Part shown: piece after piece, positions 17,092-25,936 of the stretch | How positions within the stretch are numbered: the first letter of the stretch is position 1 | Layout: each line of letters starts with the position of its first letter | From: Methylotenera_A sp036676175 | GTDB lineage: Bacteria > Pseudomonadota > Gammaproteobacteria > Burkholderiales > Methylophilaceae | DNA length: 29,496 nucleotides | Assembly: GCA_036676175.1 (NCBI GenBank) | Contig: JAKFDL010000029.1 | Span: 1 to 29,496, forward strand | Direction: 5' to 3' | The notes under the pieces: generated by a model | The model's input: the letters and a program-made list of their open reading frames with translations, nothing else | Database searches by the model: none | What the model was told of the DNA's origin: nothing | Made by a program: the position numbers and the translations under genes

Positions 17092-17133
17092 CTTATCAAG
17101 AAACCTGACGCTTATTCAAGAAAGTAGGTAACG

Positions 17134-17604
17134 ATGTTCGATATGTCTGTGCCGTGGTGGGAATTGATCATCAGGGGACTGGTGGTATATTTTTTATTGA
17201 TTGCCCTGCTACGCCTGACAGGCAAGCGCCAGATTGGACAGCTTTCACCATTTGATTTGGTGCTGTTGCTTATACTTTCTAATGCGGTACAGAACTCGAT
17301 GAATGCGGGGGATAATTCACTGATTGGTGGCTTGATATTAGCCACTACATTAATCGGGGTGAATTATATTGTAGGGCTAATTACGTTTAAGAGTAAAAAG
17401 CTAGAAACCATTATTGAGGGTAGGCCGCAGGTAATCATTCATAATGGTAAGCTGTTTGAAGATGTGATGAATGATGCAAAGTTGACACGCCAAGAACTGG
17501 ATTCAACCTTGCGGCAATCAGGTTATTTTGAGATTAAAGACGTCAGGTTAGCCATATTGGAAAATAACGGCACCGTAACTGTGCAAGGCAACGACAAAAA
17601 ATAG
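17134..17604 (+). CDS. DUF421 (YetF-like) membrane protein
   Basis: This 156-residue protein has about three N-terminal membrane helices (12-80). They include the family signature LLRLTGKRQIGQLSPFDLVLLLILSNAVQNSM. A soluble C-terminal domain follows with the YetF pattern GRPQVIIHNGKLFEDVMNDAKLTRQELDSTLRQSGY. Bacillus YetF relatives are integral membrane proteins of uncertain role. The length is at the short end of the family, but both halves are present. TAGG lies about five bases before the ATG. It is the last gene before a strong bidirectional terminator and probably follows the AsmA gene in one transcript. Confidence 0.88.
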   Translation: MFDMSVPWWELIIRGLVVYFLLIALLRLTGKRQIGQLSPFDLVLLLILSNAVQNSMNAGDNSLIGGLILATTLIGVNYIVGLITFKSKKLETIIEGRPQVIIHNGKLFEDVMNDAKLTRQELDSTLRQSGYFEIKDVRLAILENNGTVTVQGNDKK

Positions 17605-17611
17605 AGCTAAT

Positions 17612-17639
17612 AAAAAAGACCTTCGAGAAGGTCTTTTTT
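17612..17639. terminator. Bidirectional terminator, DUF421 / aminotransferase
   Basis: Perfect 12-bp stem AAAAAAGACCTT / AAGGTCTTTTTT with a CGAG loop. T-runs flank it on both strands, between two convergent genes. Confidence 0.93.
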
Positions 17640-17666
17640 ATTATCTAACACAGCTAAAGCAATCAA

Positions 17667-18905
17667 TTAGTTAAGTGCTTTTTCAATCCTATCCAATGCA
17701 TTACGCAGATTATCCATGCTAGTTGCAAACGATATACGGAAATAGCCTTCTGCGCCAAAGGCGGAGCCGGGTACAACGGCTACATCAAAGCTTTCTAATA
17801 AATAATCTGCCAAGGCCATATCAGTTGCTGCATTGATTTTGCTGGCTTTATGCAAGTTTGCAATTGCGGTGCGTGCATCGGGAAAGGCGTAAAAAGCGCC
17901 GCCCGCCATTAAGCAGCTCAGGCCAGGCATAGCGTTAAAGCGATCCACCACATATTTGTGGCGCTCTTTAAATGCAGTCACCATCGGTTTGATACACTCT
18001 TGCGAACCTGTGAGTGCAGCCACTGCGGCGTGTTGTGAGATAGAAGTTGGGTTACTGGTAGATTGGCTTTGTAAAATTTCCATGGCTTTAATAATATAAG
18101 CCGGGCCTGCCGCGTAACCAATGCGCCAGCCTGTCATCGAATAGGCTTTAGAAACGCCATTGAGCACAATACAGCGGCTTTTTAACGCAGGTGCCGCGTT
18201 TAATATGTTGTAGAACTTGTCGCCAGTTAAATTCACATGTTCATACATGTCATCGGTGGCTACCAATACCTGCGGATGTTTTAACAGTACTTCGCCTAAT
18301 GCCTTGAGTTCTTCTAGGTTATACACGGCACCAGTGGGGTTAGAGGGCGAATTAAACATCACCAATTTGGTGTTAGGGGTAATTGCCGCCTCTAATTGAG
18401 CTGGCAGCAACTTAAAGCCTTGTTCAATACCGCAATCAATAATCACAGGGGTAGCCTCAGCGACCATGGCGATATCGGCGTAGCTTACCCAATAAGGTGC
18501 GGGCACAATCATCTCATCGCCCTTATTTAAAACCGCTAAGCACAAATTAAAAATGGTTTGCTTGCCACCCACGCCTACAATCACTTCGTTGGGTGCGTAA
18601 TCAAAGCCGTTTTCAGTTTTAAATTTAGTCACAATCGCTTGTTTAAGGGCAGGGATGCCGCTGACAGGCGTGTATTTGGTATAGCCTGCATTAATCGCGG
18701 CAATGGCAGCGTCTTTAATGTGTTGTGGTGTATCAAAATCTGGTTCTCCTGCTGCCAAGCCAATAATGGGGCGGCCTTCAGCCTTGTATTTGCCAGCTTT
18801 TGCAGTAATGGCAAGGGTGGGTGATTCTTTAATGGCTTGAACGCGTTGTGATAAAACTTGGCTGGGTAACATTGAGCTGTTTGACAAAATACACTTTCCT
18901 GACAT
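17667..18905 (-). CDS. Class I PLP aminotransferase, probable aspartate aminotransferase
   Basis: The 412-residue protein belongs to fold-type I aminotransferases. Seen are the N-terminal RVQAIKESPTLAITAKA, GLAAGEPDFDTP, the NPTG motif in SNPSNPTG-like SPSNPTGAVY, ATDDMYEHV, and SKAYSMTGWRIGY with the PLP-binding Lys at K253. A C-terminal YFRISFAT carries the substrate carboxylate-binding Arg. This set fits the I-gamma aspartate (or aspartate/prephenate) aminotransferases that exchange aspartate and 2-oxoglutarate for oxaloacetate and glutamate. Relatives usually begin about a dozen residues before RVQAI, so the ATG at residue 12 (18870-18872) is possible. The longer form is kept because AAGG lies just before its ATG, although spacing is short. 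It is transcribed alone. Confidence 0.92.
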   Translation of the reverse strand: MSGKCILSNSSMLPSQVLSQRVQAIKESPTLAITAKAGKYKAEGRPIIGLAAGEPDFDTPQHIKDAAIAAINAGYTKYTPVSGIPALKQAIVTKFKTENGFDYAPNEVIVGVGGKQTIFNLCLAVLNKGDEMIVPAPYWVSYADIAMVAEATPVIIDCGIEQGFKLLPAQLEAAITPNTKLVMFNSPSNPTGAVYNLEELKALGEVLLKHPQVLVATDDMYEHVNLTGDKFYNILNAAPALKSRCIVLNGVSKAYSMTGWRIGYAAGPAYIIKAMEILQSQSTSNPTSISQHAAVAALTGSQECIKPMVTAFKERHKYVVDRFNAMPGLSCLMAGGAFYAFPDARTAIANLHKASKINAATDMALADYLLESFDVAVVPGSAFGAEGYFRISFATSMDNLRNALDRIEKALN

Positions 18906-19002
18906 TTGCCTTAAATTGGCATTAATGAATTCTAAAACTAATAATAGCCGCCATTTTACGCATAAAAGCGGTACTTAGGAATATGCGACATCGGATTAAG
19001 TA

Positions 19003-19014
19003 ATCGCTAGCGAT
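19003..19014. repeat. 12-bp palindrome
   Basis: ATCGCTAGCGAT is a perfect palindrome next to the protease terminator, upstream of the aminotransferase gene. It could be a protein-binding site, but there is no second copy nearby to support this. Confidence 0.3.
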
Positions 19015-19019
19015 GTAAA

Positions 19020-19042
19020 AAAAGCCTCAAATTGAGGCTTTT
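19020..19042 (-). terminator. Terminator of the protease gene
   Basis: Stem AAAAGCCTC / GAGGCTTTT with a 5-base loop AAATT. On the minus strand it is followed by a run of seven Ts. It lies just after the stop of the gene at 19058-20083. Confidence 0.88.
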
Positions 19043-19057
19043 AAACACACTTAACAT

Positions 19058-20083
19058 CTAGCAGGCTTTATCGCACCCTAGTAAGTCACTATATTCTAGT
19101 GCCGCTTGCGCGTTAATATTGGCAATCGCCAGTTGAATACGACGCATCTCCACCGTATCGCCAAGCGATTTGGCAATAGCGCCCAGCCGCATCATGGCTT
19201 CAAAATTCTCATTATCTACGCTAATAGCTTGTTTGTAAGCTATTTGAGCGGCCTCATTTTTTCCAGAGTTCTCTAAGCCTAAGCCCAGTGCATACCACGC
19301 CTCAGTACTTTTTGGTTCGGCTATCGTCCATTTTTCAGCCACTTGTACTAGCTTTGGCCAATCATAGCGTGATTCCGGCACAGCAGCTTGCATGTAGAAA
19401 GGCTTTTTATCTTCGTCTTCTTCCCAGAGTGCTTTGCCACTAATAGGGAAAGCATTGATCTCTGGCTGTTTATCTAATGTTTCAAGCCACTCTACTGGCA
19501 AGGCAAAGTGGATGCTGCCACCTTTACCAGTGGTTTTAAACGTATTGATTCCAACCAAATTGCCGTCTAAATCGAACAAACCACTACCGCTGGCTCCCAA
19601 CAAAAACTTTGCGTTGGTACGGATAACATTGGCACCGTTGTCGTTATATAAACCTTTGATGCTGCCAGTAGACGTAAGCGGTGCGGGCACACCGTTGGAG
19701 TGACCGATGCCGGCCACTTCCTGACCACGTTTAAGGGTAGTGCTTTTGCCAAATTTAACAGGTTGAAGTGGGAGGTCGTTCGTGGTCACAATACACAGGT
19801 CGTGCCATGCATCTACTTTAACCGTATTAATGTTATAAATATCCTCACCACGTGATATCCAGGGTTGCTTAGTTGAGCGTAATACATGGCAATTAGTGAT
19901 AACTTTATCTTTGCCAATCACAACCCCGGATCCATACGCTAAGCCGCCTGTGTCGTTATAGCCCCGTATCATGACAACGCTAAAATAAGATTGAATAAGT
20001 GCTGCTTTATCGTATGAATAAGCCGGTATAGAGGCAAGCAAACTTGAGCTTGCTAAGACGGTAGCAACCAGGATGGCACGCAT
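19058..20083 (-). CDS. Exported trypsin-like serine protease with TPR tail
   Basis: The 341-residue protein has a Sec signal peptide (cut near AYS|YD, about residue 23). An S1/Deg-type protease domain (about 25-220) follows with an intact triad: H66 in ITNCHV, D95 in DAWHDLCIV and S165 in LGASGSGLFD. The oxyanion region is GASGSG where GNSGGP is usual. No PDZ domain follows. Instead the C-terminal ~110 residues form about two TPR helices (EAWYALGLGLENSGKNEAA and NFEAMMRLGAIAKSLGD), suggesting binding to a protein partner. It probably acts in the periplasm in protein processing or quality control; the substrate is unknown. AAGG about seven bases before the ATG and a good promoter support the start. 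Confidence 0.88.
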   Translation of the reverse strand: MRAILVATVLASSSLLASIPAYSYDKAALIQSYFSVVMIRGYNDTGGLAYGSGVVIGKDKVITNCHVLRSTKQPWISRGEDIYNINTVKVDAWHDLCIVTTNDLPLQPVKFGKSTTLKRGQEVAGIGHSNGVPAPLTSTGSIKGLYNDNGANVIRTNAKFLLGASGSGLFDLDGNLVGINTFKTTGKGGSIHFALPVEWLETLDKQPEINAFPISGKALWEEDEDKKPFYMQAAVPESRYDWPKLVQVAEKWTIAEPKSTEAWYALGLGLENSGKNEAAQIAYKQAISVDNENFEAMMRLGAIAKSLGDTVEMRRIQLAIANINAQAALEYSDLLGCDKAC

Positions 20084-20127
20084 GATAAGCCTTAAAGTTA
20101 TTGTTAAGTATTGAATCTTAATAAATG

Positions 20128-20155
20128 ACTATAGTTGATACGTAAAAGTTCGCAA
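20128..20155 (-). promoter_or_regulatory. Candidate promoter of the protease gene
   Basis: On the minus strand TTGCGA (20150-20155), a 16-bp spacer and TATAGT (20128-20133). This would give a leader of about 40 bases. Confidence 0.45.
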
Positions 20156-20214
20156 TGTGGATTCAGTAATATATCGGGCACTTTAAATAATCTGTAAAAA
20201 CAATTAAAACAAAG

Positions 20215-20231
20215 CCTGTTAAAATCACAGG
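20215..20231 (+). promoter_or_regulatory. LexA-like inverted repeat before uvrB
   Basis: CCTGT-TAAAATC-ACAGG lies 22 bases before the uvrB start. The half-sites match the LexA box CTGT...ACAG, but the spacer is 7 and not the canonical 8 bases. The centre contains a possible -10 (TAAAAT). Confidence 0.35.
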
Positions 20232-20253
20232 TTATTCATTCGGTAAAAAACTT

Positions 20254-22290
20254 ATGTTCATTACCTTTCCAAACAGTAAGTATCAGCTGTTCCAGCCGTT
20301 CCCGCCAGCGGGTGACCAACCTGCAGCAATCGAAAAGTTAACAGCTGGTATTGAGGCTGGCATGCAGTTTCAAACCTTGTTGGGTGTCACAGGCAGCGGC
20401 AAAACCTTTACCATGGCCAATGTCATTGCGCGTACAGGTAAGCCCGCCATCGTGATGGCACCTAACAAAACCCTAGCGGCACAACTTTATTCAGAATTTC
20501 GCGAGTTTTTCCCCAATAATTCGGTGGAGTATTTCGTCAGCTATTACGATTACTATCAGCCAGAAGCTTATGTACCATCGCGCGATTTGTTTATTGAGAA
20601 AGACTCCAGCATTAATGAGCACATTGAGCAGATGCGGCTTTCAGCGACTAAGGCTTTGTTAGAGCGTGAAGACAGCATTATCGTGGCTTCAGTATCGGCT
20701 ATTTATGGTATTGGCGACCCAAGTGATTATCACGGCATGGTGCTACATTTGAAGCAGGGCGATAAAATGAGCCAAAAAGAGGCCATCCTTCGCCTCATCG
20801 GCATGCAGTATGACCGCAATGATTTTGATTTTAGTCGCGGCTGTTTTCGAGTGCGTGGAGATGTGATCGATGTATTCCCCGCCGAGAATAATGAAACCGC
20901 CGTGCGGGTGAGTTTGTTTGATGATGAGGTGGAAAGTATCACCTTATTCGACCCATTAACCGGACAAATATTTAATAAAATTCAACGATTTACAATATAT
21001 CCTTCAAGTCATTACGTAACATCGCGTGAGACCACCATTAAAGCGATAGAGAAGATAAAAGCCGAGCTTAGAGACCGCGTGGCCCAATATATTAGTGAAA
21101 ACAAATTGGTGGAAGCGCAGCGTATTGAGCAGCGTACACGGTTTGATTTGGAAATGTTGAATGAAATAGGCTTTTGTAAAGGCATTGAGAACTACAGTCG
21201 TCATTTATCTGGCCGTAACCCTGGCGACCCACCGCCGACGCTGATTGATTATTTGCCCGATAATGCACTGATGATTATTGACGAAAGTCATGTCACGGTA
21301 CCGCAAATTGGCGGTATGTATAAAGGCGATTGGTCGCGCAAAACCAATTTGGTGGACTATGGCTGGCGATTACCTTCTGCGTTGGATAACCGCCCACTTA
21401 AGTTTGAAGAGTTTGAGCGCATTATGCGCCAAACCGTATTTATCTCTGCTACGCCTGCAGATTACGAAAAAAACCATCAACAACAAGTTGTTGAAATGAT
21501 TGCGCGGCCAACTGGTTTGATAGACCCAGAGATAATTGTTAAACCTGCTGATACGCAAGTGGATGATTTATTGGGAGAAATTAAAAAGCGCGTGGCGTTG
21601 CAAGAGCGGGTGTTGGCAACTACACTCACCAAGCGCATGGCTGAAGACTTGACCGATTACCTGGCGGAGCATGGCGTAAAGGTGCGTTATTTGCACTCGG
21701 ATATTGACACGGTAGAACGCGTTGAAATTATCCGCGACTTAAGGCTGGGGGAGTTTGATGTACTGGTAGGCATTAACTTGCTACGCGAAGGGTTGGACAT
21801 ACCTGAAGTATCTTTGGTAGCAGTGCTAGATGCCGATAAAGAAGGGTTTTTGCGCAGTGAGCGCAGCCTGATTCAAACAGCAGGTCGTGCGGCCCGTAAT
21901 TTAAACGGTAGCGTCATTTTTTACGGTAATCGTATTACGCGTAGTATGGGTTTGGCTATTGATGAAACGAATAGAAGAAGAAAAGTACAAATTGCCTTTA
22001 ACGAAGCCAATGGCATTACCCCTAAAGGCATCATAAAACGCGTAAAAGACATGATAGATGGCGTATATGATGTGGAAGAGGGCAAGCGAGAACGCAAAGC
22101 AGCGCAAGACCAAGCTAACTATGAAAGCCTCAGCGAAAAACAAATCGCCAAAGAAATGAAGCGTCTAGAAAAAGCCATGCACGACGCCGCTAAAAACTTG
22201 GAGTTTGAAAAAGCGGCCGATTTTAGAGACCAGCTTAAAAAGCTAAAAGTAAGATTTTATGGAGCGGAGATTCCCGATTTAAATGCATAA
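20254..22290 (+). CDS. uvrB: UvrABC excinuclease subunit B
   Basis: This 678-residue protein is full length for UvrB, the DNA-damage verification helicase-like subunit of nucleotide excision repair, which receives DNA from UvrA and recruits UvrC. Seen in order: the N-terminal FQPFPPAGDQPAAIEKL, Walker A GVTGSGKT (44-51), and the beta-hairpin region YYDYYQPEAYVPSRDLFIEK that clamps DNA. Then come Walker B DESH (343-346), the C-terminal helicase motifs GINLLREGLDIPEVSLVA and QTAGRAARN, and a C-terminal UVR domain (about 640-672) that contacts UvrC. The Shine-Dalgarno is poor. A LexA-like inverted repeat with non-standard spacing lies upstream; uvrB is an SOS gene in E. coli. It is divergent from the protease gene. 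Confidence 0.99.
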   Translation: MFITFPNSKYQLFQPFPPAGDQPAAIEKLTAGIEAGMQFQTLLGVTGSGKTFTMANVIARTGKPAIVMAPNKTLAAQLYSEFREFFPNNSVEYFVSYYDYYQPEAYVPSRDLFIEKDSSINEHIEQMRLSATKALLEREDSIIVASVSAIYGIGDPSDYHGMVLHLKQGDKMSQKEAILRLIGMQYDRNDFDFSRGCFRVRGDVIDVFPAENNETAVRVSLFDDEVESITLFDPLTGQIFNKIQRFTIYPSSHYVTSRETTIKAIEKIKAELRDRVAQYISENKLVEAQRIEQRTRFDLEMLNEIGFCKGIENYSRHLSGRNPGDPPPTLIDYLPDNALMIIDESHVTVPQIGGMYKGDWSRKTNLVDYGWRLPSALDNRPLKFEEFERIMRQTVFISATPADYEKNHQQQVVEMIARPTGLIDPEIIVKPADTQVDDLLGEIKKRVALQERVLATTLTKRMAEDLTDYLAEHGVKVRYLHSDIDTVERVEIIRDLRLGEFDVLVGINLLREGLDIPEVSLVAVLDADKEGFLRSERSLIQTAGRAARNLNGSVIFYGNRITRSMGLAIDETNRRRKVQIAFNEANGITPKGIIKRVKDMIDGVYDVEEGKRERKAAQDQANYESLSEKQIAKEMKRLEKAMHDAAKNLEFEKAADFRDQLKKLKVRFYGAEIPDLNA

Positions 22291-22300
22291 TTTGTGTGAA

Positions 22301-22342
22301 ATGCGGGCTTTAAATTAAACTAATCAAATTTCAGGCCTGCAT
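22301..22342 (+). other. Long imperfect hairpin between uvrB and the DUF2721 gene
   Basis: ATGCGGGC pairs with GCCTGCAT (one G-U). The stem continues through TT, one mismatch, and AAATT/AATTT, giving about 15 pairs around a 10-base loop. No T-run follows, so it is more likely an mRNA 3'-end or leader structure than a classical terminator. Confidence 0.35.
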
Positions 22343-22400
22343 CTGCATAGATATTGGCCTCCTGAGCAATAATTTTTTATCGTATATTTTAGGAAGCAAT

Positions 22401-22862
22401 ATGCAAACAGCTATTCATGGAGTCAGCAACGCATCTGAAGTGATACAACTGGCCATTGCGCCGGTTTTTTTATTGATGGGTGTAAGTGCACTTTTAGGGG
22501 TTTTGACTGGTCGGTTGGGACGTGTGGTTGACCGCTTTCGCGCCTTGAATGAAAAGTGTGAATCACCACAAGCGCAAGCCGAAAACCCAAGTTGTGCTAA
22601 CTATAGCAAAGAGTTGTATATTCTATCGTGCCGTGCCAATTGGGTGCAGTGGGCAATCATGCTTTCCACATTGTCATTACTGATGATTGCGCTGGTCATT
22701 GGCACCTTATTTTTAGGTTCTGCTATTAATTGGGATTCGTCCTGGCTGGTGTCGCTACTTTTTATTTTTGCGATGCTTAGCCTAATTATTGGGTTGGGCT
22801 GCTTTTTGCGTGAGATTTATCTATCAAAACATACCTTTGAGTTAAGCATTAATAAAAAATAA
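22401..22862 (+). CDS. DUF2721 membrane protein
   Basis: The 153-residue protein shows the DUF2721 signature IQLAIAPVFLLMGVSALLGVLTGRLGRVVDRFRAL at its N-terminus. This forms a first membrane helix followed by a basic cytosolic helix. Two further helices lie at about 82-105 and 112-135, with a short charged C-terminus. The function of the family is unknown. AGGA lies a few bases before the ATG. It follows uvrB on the same strand after 110 bases and ends at a strong bidirectional terminator facing rne. Confidence 0.88.
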   Translation: MQTAIHGVSNASEVIQLAIAPVFLLMGVSALLGVLTGRLGRVVDRFRALNEKCESPQAQAENPSCANYSKELYILSCRANWVQWAIMLSTLSLLMIALVIGTLFLGSAINWDSSWLVSLLFIFAMLSLIIGLGCFLREIYLSKHTFELSINKK

Positions 22863-22905
22863 TGCTTTGTTATTATTTGGCATGTTTTTGTAGCGAGTGA
22901 ATATT

Positions 22906-22933
22906 AAAAAGCCTGATTTAAATCAGGCTTTTT
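22906..22933. terminator. Bidirectional terminator, DUF2721 gene / rne
   Basis: Perfect 28-base palindrome: AAAAAGCCTGAT / ATCAGGCTTTTT around a TTAA loop, between two convergent genes. T-runs are present on both strands. Confidence 0.93.
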
Positions 22934-22959
22934 AATTTCATTCAGGTAATAAACTTAGC

Positions 22960-25605
22960 CTACTTTTGTGTTTCTACCATCACGAGCGGCACGTCTGCTT
23001 GATTCGTTCCGGCGTCCTTTTTCCAGTTGGGTGCCTTACGTGGCGTTTTTGCTTTGGCCGGTTCTGTTGCAGTAACGGCTGGCGTTGCAGTACCTTTAGT
23101 TTCAACCATTTGCAACTCGCCAACTGGTGCAGCGGCAGGTTTAGCCGGTTTTTTTGCAGCAGGTTTTTTAGCTGCTTTGCTAACTGCTTTGGCTTTAGCA
23201 GGTTTTTCTGCCTTTGCTGAAGCAGTTTCAGCTGCGACTGTTGGCTTGGTACTGACCACTTCAATGTTGGCATCAATCGCAATAGGCTTCGCAGTTTTTG
23301 CAGCGGGTTTGGCTGCTTTTGCTACGGCTGCTTTTTGCGGTTTATTTGCAGCTTTTGGCTTTTCTGCAGCAGGCTCGGCAGCTAATACAGGTGTAGATGC
23401 TGGAGCAGCTGTTTTTGCTACAGCTTCACTTTGAACAGCATCGTTCTGGGCAGCCTCGTTAGGAACAAATGTCGGAGCAGTAGTGTTTGGCTCGCGACTT
23501 GGATCGCGGCTCGCATCACGGTCACGATTCCGGTTGCGATTGCGGCCACCGCGGCGACTGCGACCAGTACGTTCTGGGCGTACTGCTAAGTCTTGTGGTG
23601 CGCCTTCAGTTGGCGCAGTAATGACAGCTACTGCTTCTGTTTTGTCCATGCCATGAGTTTCATTCCTAGGCGCACGTTCCGGACGTGGTACACGCTCAGG
23701 ACGTGGCTGCTGGTTTGCTTGCTGTGGGCGTTGCGCTTGTTGCGGTTTGTCAGCAATATTATTACGGTCACGACTATTGGCATTGCGGTCTCGGTTTCTA
23801 TTGCGATCACGGTCGCGGTTATTGCGATTGCGGTCATTACCACGCCCCGCTTCACGTGTTTCGCGGGCGGCCTTGTCTTCAGCTTTTTCTTCTACTTTTA
23901 CTTCACCAGAACCACCAAGCCATTTTTTAATACGGCCTAAAAATGAAGTTTTGACTGCTAGAGCTGGTACAGCAGGGCGCTCTTCAACAATCGGCGCAGA
24001 GGTAGCAGGCGTAATACCTTTTACCAACGCTTCTGGTGCTTTTGGCGCAGCGTCTTCACTCAGGCTGCGTACGTATGCAGTTTCTGCTGGTAGCTCAACC
24101 ATTTTGTAGCTGGCTTGAGAGGTTTCTTCGTTCACATCATCTGATTTAATACGTGTGATGCTGTAATTAGGGGTTTCCATGTGCACATTGGGGATCAAAA
24201 TCACTTCAACACCCATGCGTTGCTCAATTTTGTGAATGTCAGCACGTTTTTCGTTCAACAAGAAAGTAGCGGCTTCAACTGGTAATTGCACTTGGATAAT
24301 CGCGCTGTTGTCTTTCATCGCTTCTTCTTGCGTAATACGCAAGATGTGCAACGCAGTCGATTCAATGCCACGAATATGGCCAGTGCCACTGCAGCGTGGG
24401 CAGGCTGCGTGATTGGTTTCACCCAAGCTTGGGCGCAAGCGTTGGCGTGATAGCTCAAGTAAACCAAAGCGTGAAATTTTCCCGGTTTGTACACGCGCAC
24501 GGTCTGCATGTAACGCGTCGCGTAGGGTATTCTCTACTTCGCGTTGATTGCGTGGGTTCTCCATGTCAATAAAGTCTATGACCACTAAGCCACCCAAGTC
24601 ACGTAAACGTAATTGACGTGCTACTTCCTCAGCAGCTTCGAGGTTGGTGTTGTAAGCGGTCTGTTCGATGTCTGAGCCTTTGATGCTGCGGCCAGAATTC
24701 ACATCGACTGAAACCAAAGCTTCGGTATGGTCAATCACAATCGCGCCACCAGAAGGCAAGCGCACTTCACGTGAAAAGGCCGATTCAATCTGGTGCTCAA
24801 TTTGAAAACGTGAAAACAGCGGAACTTCATCTTGGTAAAGTTTTACGCGTGCCACATTGCCTGGCATGACGTGGTTCATAAACTGCACTGCTTGTTCGTG
24901 CACATCGGCAGTGTCGATTAAAATTTCACCAATGTCGGCGCTGAAGTAATCGCGAATAGCGCGAATGACAAGGCTGCCTTCTTGGTAGATTAAGAATGCG
25001 CCTGCTTGAATATGCGAGGCTTCTTCAACCGCTGTCCACAATTGTGTCAGATAGTTTAAATCCCACTGTAACTCTTCCGCATTGCGGCCAATGCCAGCTG
25101 TACGCGCGATGATGCTCATGCCTTTGGGCACTTCCAGCTCTGCCATGACGTCGCGTAGCTCGTTGCGATCTTCACCTTCGATACGACGCGAAACACCGCC
25201 ACCACGGGGATTGTTAGGCATCAGCACTAAATAGCGGCCAGCCAGTGAAATGTAGGTAGTCAGAGCTGCGCCTTTATTGCCGCGCTCGTCTTTGTCTACC
25301 TGTACAATCAGCTCCTGACCTTCTTTAATCACGTCTTGAATACGTGCTTTGCTACCTTCGGATTTGTCAGAAAAATAGCTGCGGGAAATTTCTTTAAACG
25401 GTAAAAAGCCATGACGCTCGGTGCCGTAATCGACAAAAGCGGCTTCAAGTGAGGGTTCTACTCGGGTTATAACACCCTTGTAAATGTTGCTCTTACGCTG
25501 CTCTTTACCAGCGTGTTCTATATCTAAATCGACCAGTTTTTGACCATCGACTATCGCAACGCGTAATTCTTCCGATTGCGTTGCATTAAATAACATGCGT
25601 TTCAT
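22960..25605 (-). CDS. rne: Ribonuclease E
   Basis: This 881-residue Rne/Rng-family endoribonuclease starts MKRMLFNATQ. It has an S1 RNA-binding domain (about 37-120) and the 5'-sensor/RNase H-like core. Catalytic Asp residues are D301 (VSVDVNSGRS) and D344 (VVIDFIDM), matching E. coli D303 and D346. The zinc link CPRCSGTG is at about 402-405. The catalytic half ends near residue 510. The C-terminal ~370 residues are low complexity: an Arg/Asn/Asp-rich block (about 590-640, repeated RNRDR), a second RSRRGGRNRNRNRDR block, and a long Ala/Lys/Pro tail. This is the RNA-binding and degradosome-scaffold type of tail expected in RNase E and absent from RNase G. GGGAG lies six bases before the ATG. 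It is divergent from rluC, as in E. coli, and has a predicted leader of about 520 bases. Confidence 0.97.
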   Translation of the reverse strand: MKRMLFNATQSEELRVAIVDGQKLVDLDIEHAGKEQRKSNIYKGVITRVEPSLEAAFVDYGTERHGFLPFKEISRSYFSDKSEGSKARIQDVIKEGQELIVQVDKDERGNKGAALTTYISLAGRYLVLMPNNPRGGGVSRRIEGEDRNELRDVMAELEVPKGMSIIARTAGIGRNAEELQWDLNYLTQLWTAVEEASHIQAGAFLIYQEGSLVIRAIRDYFSADIGEILIDTADVHEQAVQFMNHVMPGNVARVKLYQDEVPLFSRFQIEHQIESAFSREVRLPSGGAIVIDHTEALVSVDVNSGRSIKGSDIEQTAYNTNLEAAEEVARQLRLRDLGGLVVIDFIDMENPRNQREVENTLRDALHADRARVQTGKISRFGLLELSRQRLRPSLGETNHAACPRCSGTGHIRGIESTALHILRITQEEAMKDNSAIIQVQLPVEAATFLLNEKRADIHKIEQRMGVEVILIPNVHMETPNYSITRIKSDDVNEETSQASYKMVELPAETAYVRSLSEDAAPKAPEALVKGITPATSAPIVEERPAVPALAVKTSFLGRIKKWLGGSGEVKVEEKAEDKAARETREAGRGNDRNRNNRDRDRNRNRDRNANSRDRNNIADKPQQAQRPQQANQQPRPERVPRPERAPRNETHGMDKTEAVAVITAPTEGAPQDLAVRPERTGRSRRGGRNRNRNRDRDASRDPSREPNTTAPTFVPNEAAQNDAVQSEAVAKTAAPASTPVLAAEPAAEKPKAANKPQKAAVAKAAKPAAKTAKPIAIDANIEVVSTKPTVAAETASAKAEKPAKAKAVSKAAKKPAAKKPAKPAAAPVGELQMVETKGTATPAVTATEPAKAKTPRKAPNWKKDAGTNQADVPLVMVETQK

Positions 25606-25726
25606 TGTGTGCTCCCACGCTTAGGCAGGCAGAAGATTTTGACTAAATAACTGATTTAATTCCGGACTAAAGGCCTGAAGGGAGGCAGATAAGTTGGCGC
25701 ATGCGCGCACAGCTTGACCTGTAATA

Positions 25727-25808
25727 TTTAAACACACGCTAAGTAATATTAAATAAATATTAGCGCGGAATTTGTAGCAATAAAATCGACGCAAGGCGCG
25801 TGTTTAAA
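25727..25808 (-). repeat. Long-range inverted repeat in the rne leader
   Basis: TTTAAACACACGC (25727-25739) and GCGCGTGTTTAAA (25796-25808) can form a 13-bp RNA helix with one G-U pair. Inside it, at 25737-25765, CGCTA...ATATT and AATATTAGCG form a second hairpin of up to 10 pairs with a 4-base bulge. The two helices share three bases at their junction, so they could compete. Confidence 0.6.
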
Positions 25809-25817
25809 GGCCTGTAT

Positions 25818-25846
25818 TGCATTACGCATGTTTTGAAGCGTGATGC
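25818..25846 (-). repeat. Hairpin in the rne leader
   Basis: TGCATTACGC and GCGTGATGCA form a 10-bp stem with one non-Watson-Crick position around a 10-base loop. Confidence 0.5.
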
Positions 25847-25936
25847 AGCTTGATTAAATTTGTTTGCTACAGCTATCAACTTATACCAACGCGTGGCATA
25901 AATCCGTTAAAATTCTATCTTCAGTACTTTAGTCGG

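Noticed and set aside
23027..24109. Several long open frames antisense to or shifted within the rne 3' half
   Set aside because: They arise from the Ala/Lys/Arg-rich repetitive codons of the RNase E tail; they have no ribosome sites and only low-complexity products.
25697..25706. GCGCATGCGC palindrome in the rne leader as an operator
   Set aside because: A single 10-base GC palindrome with no second copy and no promoter over it; more likely chance or part of an RNA fold.
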